Assembly (NCBI GenBank): GCA_964457755.1 | Contig: CAYWGC010000002.1 | Location: 89,379 to 153,378, forward strand | Direction of reading: 5' to 3' | Length of the DNA stretch: 64,000 nt | Source of the DNA: Tharpella sp964457755 | GTDB lineage: Bacteria > Desulfobacterota > Anaeroferrophillalia > Anaeroferrophillales > Tharpellaceae | Shown here: one piece after another, positions 52,729 through 61,336 of the stretch | Layout: each line of letters begins with the position of its first letter | Position numbering within the stretch: the first letter of the stretch is position 1 | Translations under genes and position numbers: made by a program | The notes under the pieces: generated by a model | What the model saw: only the letters and a program-made list of their open reading frames with translations | What the model was told of the DNA's origin: nothing | Databases searched by the model: none

Positions 52729-53817
52729 TCAGCGAGGAGAAGCAGGCTGGATTTTCTTTAAGTTATCAAGGCTCTCTTCGACCTCTGCCAAGTACTTTTG
52801 GAGCTTGCAGTTATCCGGTGCCAAGCGCAGAGCCCCTTTCCACAAATCCCGGGCCTTGGAGAAGTTGCCAGCGGAGAAGAGCTTCAATCCTAAAAGTCGG
52901 GTAAACTTAACAATGTCTGTGGTCAAAGGTTCTCCGGGTGAAGACAGCTCCAAAACGTACATTGTATGGCAGGCCGCACTCTCCAGATCATTTTTCTGCT
53001 CGGCCTTTTTGGCCGCCAAAAGACCATTGCTGATAATATCCTGGCGTTGAGTTCGTATCGCCTGTAAATGTTCTGCACCATCTTTGCCAAAGAGTTTTGC
53101 CGCAGCTTCGTCTTGCAAAAGTTGCTTGATCTTTTCGGAAAGGCCGGAATCCATATGCATCAGCATTTTTGCAAAGTGTTTTTGCTCCATCTCCTCATGT
53201 AGTAAGATATGCATAGCATTTTGTATTCTTGCCGCTTCCAGTTTGAGATCATTGTTGTCAGGGGAGAGAACTATTGCATCCTGCACCAATGAAAGAGCCT
53301 CATCCAGATTTCCATTTGATTCCAGACTGCGAGCTTCCTCTTTTAAACCGCTTATTTGTGCATTGATGGAGCGCTCAACTTTTTTGAGTAAATTTCGGGC
53401 CCAATAGTATTTAGGGTAAATGTCGAGGGACTTCTGGAGAGTAGTCTGGGCCTCAAGAAGTTTTCCCTCTTTCTTGTATTTTAAGGCCTCAAATACATAG
53501 GCATCGGCCTGGTTAAGCTTAAATCGTGAAAGCTGGATTGTTTCCGAAACCTTTTCTGGACATTTTAAACCGCTCTTGATGAGTTTGTCGGCGAGATCAA
53601 CGGCTTTTTTATGTTCGCCTGTTTGAGAAAATTTTAGAATTTCAGTGTATTGAGGATTATTCTCGGTTTCAGTTTCGGTTTTGGTTTCGGTTTTGGTTTT
53701 TGAATTTGGAACTGTATATTTTGCATCAAGTACTGTTTCAGGTTTGGTAAGAGCACATCCCGATGTCATACTCAAAAGAAAAAGCCCTATAATGGTTACT
53801 GCTATTGCATCTTTGAT
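52729..53817 (-). CDS. TPR-like lipoprotein, probable AUC start
   Basis: The mature part is a helical, TPR-like protein (ALKYKKEGKLLEAQTTLQKS, LRLAPDNCKLQKYLAEVEES). Extending the frame upstream of TTG 53775 gives a full type II signal ending LSMTSGC. The only start with correct spacing from GGGAGG (53830-53825) is ATC at 53817, 7 nt away; the nearby ATG is out of frame and hits a stop after one codon. A hexanucleotide-type tract encodes TKTETKTETETE. It overlaps the HD-GYP gene by 16 bp. Role unknown. Confidence 0.68.
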   Translation of the reverse strand: MKDAIAVTIIGLFLLSMTSGCALTKPETVLDAKYTVPNSKTKTETKTETETENNPQYTEILKFSQTGEHKKAVDLADKLIKSGLKCPEKVSETIQLSRFKLNQADAYVFEALKYKKEGKLLEAQTTLQKSLDIYPKYYWARNLLKKVERSINAQISGLKEEARSLESNGNLDEALSLVQDAIVLSPDNNDLKLEAARIQNAMHILLHEEMEQKHFAKMLMHMDSGLSEKIKQLLQDEAAAKLFGKDGAEHLQAIRTQRQDIISNGLLAAKKAEQKNDLESAACHTMYVLELSSPGEPLTTDIVKFTRLLGLKLFSAGNFSKARDLWKGALRLAPDNCKLQKYLAEVEESLDNLKKIQPASPR

Positions 53818-55301
53818 TGCTCTACCTCCCTTAAAATAGCATCAATTTGTCCATCTTTTTCGAGTTTTAATAAAATATCTACAGGGCCAGGATCAAACTG
53901 TTTGCCGCACTCTTTTTTGATTCTTGAGAGTGCTTCCTCTCTTGACAACGCTTTTCGATATGGGCGGTTTGAAGTCATCGCATCAAAAGCATCAACCAAA
54001 TTGATAATCCGTGCAGCTAGGGGGATCTCATCTTCTTTGAGCCCATCCGGATAGCCTGAGCCATCGTAATTTTCGTGATGGTGCCGGACAAACAGGGCAA
54101 TCTCCTGATAATTTGAGAGTGGACTTAGAATCTTGGCACCCATTTCAGGATGACACTGTATCTCCTTGAACTCTTTATCCGTCAGAGGGCCTGCTTTACA
54201 TAAAATACCTACCTTTACCCCGATTTTTCCCACATCGTGAAGGATTGCCGCAAGTTCCAGCTCTTCGCACTGTTTTTTATCCATTTCGAGGTGGTTGCCG
54301 ATCGCCACGGAAATTTGTGCAACCCGGTCACAATGACCTCGCGTGTAGGCGTCTTTCGCTTCTACGGCTTCAGCCAGGGCACTTACAGTCTCTTTGAAGT
54401 TTCGCTGATTTTGTTGACGGGCCGAGTGGAGTTGGTCGACCATTTTGTTAAAGTGCCGTGTGAGTCTGCCGACTTCATCAAGACTATTATTTTCAACTCG
54501 GACAAGCAGATCTCCAGATCCTAAGGCCTGGACAGCCTCTTCCAATCTTTTGATGCGGTTAACGTGGATGCCGGCAAGCAGAAAAACCCCTAAAATCCCT
54601 AATCCTGCACCCAGAGCAAGAGGGAGAATCAGGCCTGTTGCGGTTTCTAGCATAGCTTGGTCAATGTGTTTGACTCCCAAGCCGACAACTGCAGTTCCGA
54701 CCTGAATGCTTTCAACCTCAATCGGTTGAGAAGCCTGGATGATATCCTTGTTCGGACTGGGGACTCCATCCGGTAACATACTTCCTGTTTTTGCTGGATC
54801 AGAATGGTAGAGGATACAACCGCGATGATCCATGAGGTAGGCATATTGAACTTCGCTGTTTTGACTTACAGATTCTATCAGGGAACCAAGACGCAGTTCG
54901 TCCTGATTTAACAGTGGGTCTCTTGCGTTAATAACAATATTGTTTGCCAGTGATTGCGCCCTTTTCTGACTTTCAAGGGAGAGAAAAATCTTTTCGTAAC
55001 GCATGAAGGCAAAGAAAAGTAAAGCTACAACAAGTAGGAGCAGGACGGAAAAAGAGAGAGCTACCTTCCACCGTAAAGAAAAGGTCAATGGGTTGCGGAA
55101 ATCATTTTGGGGTTTTTGTGTTGCCGATTTTTTTTGAGACAAGGCAAAGTTTGCCTTGTTTTTCATGAGAACTTGGAGGTTGCTGCGGCACTGAATATTG
55201 GAACTGCTTTCTGGAGCTCCATTTTTCCACATACATTTATCAAGGTAAGGGGAGAAATATTTTTTCATCAGGTTAGTTATCGTATTTTTTAAAGCAGTCA
55301 T
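53802..55301 (-). CDS. Membrane HD-GYP phosphodiesterase
   Basis: The 499-residue protein has one membrane segment near residue 80, a periplasmic sensor of about 100 residues, a second membrane segment, a HAMP domain (VNRIKRLEEAVQALGSGDL), and an HD-GYP domain. The HD-GYP domain shows RGHCDRVAQI, AAILHDVGKIG, HPEMGAKIL, HHHENYDGSGYPDG and the VDAFDAMTSNRPYR segment. It should hydrolyse cyclic di-GMP. The start is put at ATG 55301; a longer frame to 55538 would overlap the next gene and adds no domain. The TPR lipoprotein is its downstream partner. Confidence 0.88.
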   Translation of the reverse strand: MTALKNTITNLMKKYFSPYLDKCMWKNGAPESSSNIQCRSNLQVLMKNKANFALSQKKSATQKPQNDFRNPLTFSLRWKVALSFSVLLLLVVALLFFAFMRYEKIFLSLESQKRAQSLANNIVINARDPLLNQDELRLGSLIESVSQNSEVQYAYLMDHRGCILYHSDPAKTGSMLPDGVPSPNKDIIQASQPIEVESIQVGTAVVGLGVKHIDQAMLETATGLILPLALGAGLGILGVFLLAGIHVNRIKRLEEAVQALGSGDLLVRVENNSLDEVGRLTRHFNKMVDQLHSARQQNQRNFKETVSALAEAVEAKDAYTRGHCDRVAQISVAIGNHLEMDKKQCEELELAAILHDVGKIGVKVGILCKAGPLTDKEFKEIQCHPEMGAKILSPLSNYQEIALFVRHHHENYDGSGYPDGLKEDEIPLAARIINLVDAFDAMTSNRPYRKALSREEALSRIKKECGKQFDPGPVDILLKLEKDGQIDAILREVEQSKMQ

Positions 55302-55506
55302 AATCTCTTTTATGATGAAATGGGTGCGGATAATCAAAAGTTCAAGATTGATGTTTCTATCAAATAGCTGTGTAAAAATCAAGTGACTTTGCCCTCTGGC
55401 AATCATTTTGAGGAGGATGTCGTATTGTTTACGTTGGGATTTTTTAGGTAATAATTTATGTGCAAAAATTCTATGGCAGGAGGGGGGTAGCTGTTTCTGG
55501 GGAGAA

Positions 55507-56679
55507 TTATGGGTGGTCGGTAAATTGAGTTGTCCCAAATGATGGAGCGCTGACTGTACGTTCGCCTCCTGTAACCGTTGCCAGAGATGCCAGCGGCGCC
55601 AGTTGCTGAAGGCAGAATTCGCGGCTTAAGTGACGGAATTCTCTGGGGATTGACCGTTCTGCAGCGATAATCTCGAGTAGCGCTCTGAATTTGAGAAAAT
55701 ATTCGTTGCCTGTGCGGTTATGGGCAAGGTTCTTCGATTCCAGCAGATGCCGGATAATGGTTAATCTGCGATAGCCTCCGCTGCTTCCATCCTTTTCTAT
55801 TTGTTGGCGTCCTATAAAATCATAAGCTTCGTAAAATTCCAGAATTGCGCGGCGATTCTGCTCGCTTCCCCGGCGTCTTAACTCTTCCAAAAGGATTCCC
55901 AGTCCGGTACAGCTTAAACTGTTCTCTGGCAGGCTCAGCCAGTAGTCCCGTAAACTTCTCTTTAATGGAGAGTTATTCATGAAATCTTCAACCTGCAGCC
56001 ACCACGCTTGATCTTTGATGCCACAGTCTTGACTTGGCTCGAAGTGGTCTGGGTTTTCCGGACTCTCCTGCCAATGAACCAGATAGTCGCCGGCCAGATG
56101 CACGAGTGGGGCGGGCAGAGCCAGGTCGAGATTCTTGAGCTCGCTGAAAGGGTTAAGACGCAGCAGGGCTAAAAGAAGTCGGTTTTCTGTTTTCAAGTCA
56201 GTTGAGATTGTACGCCAGAGTTTGCAGCAAGGTTGGATGAGGCTGTCGTAAAGAGTTCCTTCGATAATGGTTTCGGCCTTTGGAATGGTTTGGCAGAGTT
56301 GTAGAGAATAGTCAAATACTGGATCCGTTTTACTCGTATAATCAGAACTCTCTACTCCATTAATTTTAAAAAAATTATACACGGCGATTGTCAAAGCGGT
56401 CAGAGCGGAGGTGATGGTTATGCACTCATTTTTAGCAGACTCCAGTCGCAAAAGTTGAACATCTCTGGAACTTAAAAAATGTTTTTCCCATGATTTTTTA
56501 AGGCTGTCTGAAGGTGATGACGCCAACTCACGGATGATCTTTCCGTCCGGGCAGATGCGGGGGGGATTTGATCTCCAAAACACGGAGTTGTAATTCAGTT
56601 CAATATTTTCTGCCTGGGATATCAGAAAACCAGCTATGATTTCGCTGATCAGGCTGGTCTCTTTATCTATCAACCGCAT
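55507..56679 (-). CDS. Uncharacterised protein, last gene of a three-gene unit
   Basis: I do not recognise the family. The 390-residue product is soluble and mostly helical, with LGILLEELRRRGSEQNRRAI and GGYRRLTIIRHLLESKNLAH in its second half. No signal peptide, no metal motif. It overlaps the 76-residue gene by 10 bp on the same strand, so the three genes 57168 to 55507 are likely one operon. Confidence 0.55.
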   Translation of the reverse strand: MRLIDKETSLISEIIAGFLISQAENIELNYNSVFWRSNPPRICPDGKIIRELASSPSDSLKKSWEKHFLSSRDVQLLRLESAKNECITITSALTALTIAVYNFFKINGVESSDYTSKTDPVFDYSLQLCQTIPKAETIIEGTLYDSLIQPCCKLWRTISTDLKTENRLLLALLRLNPFSELKNLDLALPAPLVHLAGDYLVHWQESPENPDHFEPSQDCGIKDQAWWLQVEDFMNNSPLKRSLRDYWLSLPENSLSCTGLGILLEELRRRGSEQNRRAILEFYEAYDFIGRQQIEKDGSSGGYRRLTIIRHLLESKNLAHNRTGNEYFLKFRALLEIIAAERSIPREFRHLSREFCLQQLAPLASLATVTGGERTVSAPSFGTTQFTDHP

Positions 56680-56900
56680 AAACTTCTTTCCATTAATCTG
56701 GCCCCGCCAGCAGCCAGAAGTTTTTCCAAAGGTTCAACATAGAGACTGTCGCCTAAAATCTCAACTCCATTTTCACCAACCGAAATCCGTAACCGAATCG
56801 TTTTCTGCTCAGCGCACTTCTGGTAATCTTTCGGTGTTATCAAATCGGGCAGACTCGCGACAATCTTTATCGGCACTTTAGATAAGTTCTCTTCAGCCAT
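56670..56900 (-). CDS. Small uncharacterised protein (76 residues)
   Basis: The product (MAEENLSKVPIKIVASLPDL start) has no known motif. ATG 56900 overlaps the stop of the Cys-rich gene (56893-57168) and its stop overlaps the 390-residue gene, so it is the coupled middle gene of the unit. Confidence 0.6.
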   Translation of the reverse strand: MAEENLSKVPIKIVASLPDLITPKDYQKCAEQKTIRLRISVGENGVEILGDSLYVEPLEKLLAAGGARLMERSLCG

Positions 56901-57168
56901 GATGATTACAACCCCCGCAATGTTGCCCTGATGAAGAGGCCGTACAGTCGTGATCTTCACCGCAGCCACAGTCACAAGCCTGACTGCCTTCTTCAAGCCC
57001 ACCCTGAAAAGCCTCCACCAGTAACGGTGGCAAGCAGATATCATGATTTTCTCGATCTGGAGCCTGGGATTTGATTTCTAAATCCGGTTTTTCAGTAATC
57101 CCCAGATTAAAGTTTCCGATAAGGTTCTGGTAATTACCTCTATTGATATCAATCTCGCTTTTTGCCAT
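56893..57168 (-). CDS. Small Cys/His-rich-tailed protein
   Basis: The 91-residue product ends in a tail with CDCGCGEDHDC and HCGGCNHHG: seven Cys and several His in about 26 residues, a likely metal-binding tail. The N-terminal half has no known motif. It opens a tightly overlapping three-gene unit and is preceded by a near-consensus promoter at 57225-57253. A maturase/peptide precursor role is possible but not shown. Confidence 0.6.
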   Translation of the reverse strand: MAKSEIDINRGNYQNLIGNFNLGITEKPDLEIKSQAPDRENHDICLPPLLVEAFQGGLEEGSQACDCGCGEDHDCTASSSGQHCGGCNHHG

Positions 57169-57224
57169 TGTGGTTTATCTCCAGAATCTTTTTAAAATGG
57201 TTTTAAGTTAAAAATTATATTTTA

Positions 57225-57253
57225 AGTATAGTTTCACGATGAGAGTTTGTCAA
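57225..57253 (-). promoter_or_regulatory. Near-consensus sigma-70 promoter for the Cys-rich operon
   Basis: On the minus strand, TTGACA (57253-57248) and TATACT (57230-57225) with a 17-bp spacer, 57 bp before the ATG at 57168. It shows the unit is transcribed separately from the large gene upstream of it. Confidence 0.75.
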
Positions 57254-57353
57254 TGGGATTTATGAAATTTAAACTTAGATGTGAGGCAGGGTGTTGGTTG
57301 ATGGTCTTGCGATATAGTGATAGTAACCGGTCATGTTGGATTTGGATTACTTT

Positions 57354-60300
57354 TTATTGGGCCGCCGGGCTGTTTAAACCCTGCATCATGACACTGAAGC
57401 GTTGGGCGGTCTCCTGGACCCCATCTTTATTGCCGGTCAGCTCCATGAGGCGATGTTCGGCTTCGAGGGGGCCGATCTGATTTGTGGAGAATTGTTCCAT
57501 GGTATACTCGATCTCCTGCATATGTTTGACGGCTTGCGGGTTTTTGCTTTTCTTTAGCAACGGAGTCAGCTTGGTTTTCATATCTTTGACCATGCCCCGG
57601 CAATTTTCCTGCATGGTGGCGTAGTAGCCCAGCGAGGGGTGTTCTTTGCCGAGGGTGTTGACTTTGAAATTGGTGACGTCGGACGCCTGCTGCGTCCAGT
57701 TAGGATCGGTTTGGTGGACGATTGCGGTTTTGCTCTGTTTGTTGCCGAGCCAGCTGGGATCGCGATAGGCGTCGGGGCTGTAGGATGTGGTGAATTCAAC
57801 CATCGCTTCCCCCGGTTTGCGTCCGTATACCTCTTCGAAAGCGGCTTTTATCTCCTGATTGCCGACATTCTGCATCTCTTGCGGGCTGGTGCGGCGGATA
57901 TCGCCGTTGACGCTGCGGGTCAGGCCTTTACGCCATTTGGCGTGTGCCGGATTGGGCACCTGTTTACCCTGGACAATTTTGTAACGCGGCGGTTCAATAA
58001 CCCCCATGTCGATATCCATGCCGACTCCGCCTTTGGAGGCTGAGTTGGAAAAGGTTTTGAATTTCTGTTGATTAAATCCGGCTTTGGTCATACGTCCTGA
58101 AAGATTCTTCTGCAACTGTTTGGTAAATCTGCGATCGGCAGAATTGTAGGCATGGACTGTTTTATGCGGTCCGTTGCCCGAAGCTGTCCTGAAATCTCCT
58201 TTTTTGGCCAGAGCTTTCATCCTGGTTTTGGCAAACCAGTCGGTCTTTATATCTTTGTAGGCATCATCCACTTGGGTTCGCAGGCGTATTATCTCCTCTT
58301 TCGGGGTTCCAGCTTGACCGGCCTTACTCAAAGCGATATGGCGCTGTTCAAAGGTTTTTATTTTTACATCGGCCTGAGCAAAGCGTCGGTTGTACTGGCG
58401 CATGCGAGAATCGTGTTTGACGAGGTCATATTCAAGCTGGCGCCAGGCTTCTTTCTGTTTTAAGATCTGTTGTCTTTTCTGATAAGCTTTAGTGCCGAGC
58501 TTGATCGCGACGGCAAAGGCTGCCGCCGTACCGGCGCTCCAGGCGGCTCCTTTAAAGCCGGCTTTCTCTTCGTCAAGGGAGATTTTCCGGGGATCTCGGG
58601 CATACTCTTCGAGATGTTGGAGAACGCCATTTTGATAACCGCGCATTCCGGCATCGACGACGGTGGTCACGGCGTTAAACCCGGAGAGGGTGCGGCTGAC
58701 TGATTCCTGCCAACCGCCCTCCATGTAACCGGTCGTGGCTCCGTAGATCTGGTAGGTGACTCCCGAGGCGGTAAGAAAGGCGGGATGGCCAAAGAGGGCA
58801 AAGGTCGGTCCGGCTCCGGTAAAAGAGAGGAGCATCATCGAATAATCAGTGAAGGTTTTAACATCTTGCGCCATTTCCAGGTTTTCATTCCAGTATTGAG
58901 CTTCATCCTGGTGCGCCTGAATTTGAACCTCTATCGAACCTAAAACCCGATCGCCGATAGCTTTAATGGCATCAGATAATTTTTCACTCTTGCCGCTGAC
59001 CACATTCTCGGCTGTTACATGGCGGTTGAAGAATTTTCTTAATTCTTCGCGCTCATTTTCAGGGGCCAAGTCAATCAGGCGTGGACCACGTTCCATAATA
59101 CGTTTAATCGTGTGCCATTTTTCTGCCAGCTGGCGGCTTTCGTTGGCCATGATCTGCATATTCAAGGCGTCAAGCCGGGTCCGGGTGCGGACAAATTCCC
59201 CGGTTTGAATTGTGGTGATTGCATCAATCTCGCGTTGCCGGGCATCTTCGGCATAGAGCAGGTCACGGGTCAGTTGGTTTTTGGCATCGAGATTTTTGGT
59301 TTTTTTAAGTTGGTCATTGAGGTTTTTAAGATTGCGTGTGAAGTGGTCGATATTGTGTTGATGAAAGATGATTTTGTCAGCTTTCTTCTGATTGGCAGGG
59401 GAGATCCCGGTCGGGCCTGTCGTCGGTCGAACCACACCCTGGCCGAGTTTTAAAGGTTCGAGTTGACCGCCGCTGGGATCCCATTTATAACCATAAATCA
59501 CACTGGCTGATTTTTGCCACCAGACCTGGCTCAAGCTTTTAGCATCTTCGCAATGAAATAACTTATCCAGGGCCTCGACTTTAAGCCAGAGAAATCGGTT
59601 TTTAAACCACTTGTTGTTATAGTCATAGTCTGGAATGATATAAGGGTTACTTAAGGCCTTGTTTTCAACTGCCCCGGCTTTTAATATGGCCCCAGAACCA
59701 CCAGTTAAAATATTTGTAAGCTCATCGGCACTCAATGCTATCGTCCAGGATACTCCAGTGGCTGACGGCTCGGAGCAGTTGTATGTTCTGACCTTGAGTC
59801 GAGTTCGTTCCGCTTCGCTCAATTTACTGTAGGTTGCAGTGCTTATATTGAGGCCTTCGCACGAGTGGAGTTTTTTTATAGCGACCGGAATCTGCACTTG
59901 AGCTCCGGGAAAAAGGCGTTGGGGTGGCGCTTTCCAGGTGTGCAGATAATTGAAACGATCCAGAGTTTGGGGGACAAATGAGGGTGGGGCAAACGAGCCT
60001 TCGATCCGGCGCTCTTCTTTGTCAATTGTATGGGTGATAAAGTGATTTTTATCTTCATCTTTTCTGGTCGTGCATTCGACCAAGGCCCAGCAACCAGGGT
60101 CTTTGATTAGTTCTATTTCAGCCGTGACCGTTGCCAGAGTTTTAGGTCCGGGGTAGCGTTGTAATTTGACCGTAATTTTATGGGTGGTGCCGATTTCTGA
60201 ACGAAAGGTGTTCTTTATTGTGAATGAACCTTTTTCCGGTTTTTTCCAGCACCAGGGTTTACCATCTAAAAGAAATGCCAGTGAAATTTTGTCATTTTTG

Positions 60301-61268
60301 AACTTTTCATGGTCGGCAATCTCGATCTTGAATGCGTACTCTTTTTCGGCTACAGCTTTAAGGCGGGCCGGAGTGATAGTCATTTGTGGCGCCTTGAAAA
60401 ATTCCTTGATGGCGGCTTTGTGAAGTTTGCGGGCTTTGTTTCTTAACGTGGTGGCATTAGGCGGCCCTCCGAGGGCTATAATTTCTTTTCCAACCAACTG
60501 CAGGCGGGCGTTAAGCACTTTGTTGACGGTGGCGTAGAGAACCGCCGACTCCATGGCTTGAACGATAGTACTGGCATCCCCGATCTGAGTGGCACCATTA
60601 ACCTCAAGCTGAGCCGCATTAAAATTTTCCAGCGAGTCGTTGAGTGCGGCCCGTAAGCCCAGAAACTGAACCAGCAGTGGATTAAGTTGATTCAGGTATA
60701 AGACGATCTCCTGACTTGGGTACTCAAAGAGCGGCAGCCAGCGGGCTTCAAAGAGACGTTCCTGTTCACTGTCCATTTCGCCATAGAAGAGCCGCATCCC
60801 CTCCATCGCCATTGAAACCGCCCCGGCGTATTGAACTTTAGTCATATTGTTGATGTAGAGGGTCAGCGGCAGCTCGGCCGGTTGGTTGGCGGCGAGCAGA
60901 GTATCGATAATTTTCAGGGTTTCGGGTTGGGTGATCTGCGCAGTCTGAGTAAGGATTTGGGGTGGCGGGGGAGATGCTTGATTTACCTCTTTTTTCTGGC
61001 TGGCTGTTGGTAATCCTGGCTCAGAATCAATTACCGTATTCCAGCTTTCACGGTTATCAGAAGGGGATGTGAAACTGCTTGCAGGGTTCTCTCCTTTTTC
61101 GACTTCAATGAAGTTTTTATCAGCAAAGCTGTCACTGCTTGTTGGCGTCTGCTTGAATGAGTCTTGCCGTTCAATCTCCCAAGTGTAGCCCGTCTCAGGA
61201 TTATGGATTCCTGAGATGAGAAAAATCAGAACAGCTATAGTTGATATTTTAAAAAAAGAGGCTAGCAT
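57354..61268 (-). CDS. Large secreted protein with C-terminal nucleotidyltransferase-like motif
   Basis: The 1304-residue protein has an export signal (FKISTIAVLIFLISGI), long helical regions, an Ig-like stretch at about 345-420, a hydrophobic segment at about 860-900 (MMLLSFTGAGPTFALFG) and another at about 960, then charged coiled coil. Near residue 1110 it carries SNSASKGGVGMDIDMGVIE, resembling a nucleotidyltransferase G-S...DxD site, with VEFTTS about 70 residues on as a possible third acid. This is weak by eye. A polymorphic-toxin-like effector is one idea. AAGGA 10 nt before ATG 61268 fixes the start. The 3' end sits 101 bp before the next operon's promoter. Confidence 0.6.
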   Translation of the reverse strand: MLASFFKISTIAVLIFLISGIHNPETGYTWEIERQDSFKQTPTSSDSFADKNFIEVEKGENPASSFTSPSDNRESWNTVIDSEPGLPTASQKKEVNQASPPPPQILTQTAQITQPETLKIIDTLLAANQPAELPLTLYINNMTKVQYAGAVSMAMEGMRLFYGEMDSEQERLFEARWLPLFEYPSQEIVLYLNQLNPLLVQFLGLRAALNDSLENFNAAQLEVNGATQIGDASTIVQAMESAVLYATVNKVLNARLQLVGKEIIALGGPPNATTLRNKARKLHKAAIKEFFKAPQMTITPARLKAVAEKEYAFKIEIADHEKFKNDKISLAFLLDGKPWCWKKPEKGSFTIKNTFRSEIGTTHKITVKLQRYPGPKTLATVTAEIELIKDPGCWALVECTTRKDEDKNHFITHTIDKEERRIEGSFAPPSFVPQTLDRFNYLHTWKAPPQRLFPGAQVQIPVAIKKLHSCEGLNISTATYSKLSEAERTRLKVRTYNCSEPSATGVSWTIALSADELTNILTGGSGAILKAGAVENKALSNPYIIPDYDYNNKWFKNRFLWLKVEALDKLFHCEDAKSLSQVWWQKSASVIYGYKWDPSGGQLEPLKLGQGVVRPTTGPTGISPANQKKADKIIFHQHNIDHFTRNLKNLNDQLKKTKNLDAKNQLTRDLLYAEDARQREIDAITTIQTGEFVRTRTRLDALNMQIMANESRQLAEKWHTIKRIMERGPRLIDLAPENEREELRKFFNRHVTAENVVSGKSEKLSDAIKAIGDRVLGSIEVQIQAHQDEAQYWNENLEMAQDVKTFTDYSMMLLSFTGAGPTFALFGHPAFLTASGVTYQIYGATTGYMEGGWQESVSRTLSGFNAVTTVVDAGMRGYQNGVLQHLEEYARDPRKISLDEEKAGFKGAAWSAGTAAAFAVAIKLGTKAYQKRQQILKQKEAWRQLEYDLVKHDSRMRQYNRRFAQADVKIKTFEQRHIALSKAGQAGTPKEEIIRLRTQVDDAYKDIKTDWFAKTRMKALAKKGDFRTASGNGPHKTVHAYNSADRRFTKQLQKNLSGRMTKAGFNQQKFKTFSNSASKGGVGMDIDMGVIEPPRYKIVQGKQVPNPAHAKWRKGLTRSVNGDIRRTSPQEMQNVGNQEIKAAFEEVYGRKPGEAMVEFTTSYSPDAYRDPSWLGNKQSKTAIVHQTDPNWTQQASDVTNFKVNTLGKEHPSLGYYATMQENCRGMVKDMKTKLTPLLKKSKNPQAVKHMQEIEYTMEQFSTNQIGPLEAEHRLMELTGNKDGVQETAQRFSVMMQGLNSPAAQ

Positions 61269-61336
61269 GGTTGAGGTTTCCTTGAATCTGATCATCTGCA
61301 AACTTTTAACATTGATTAAAAATTTGCCAGTCTCTC

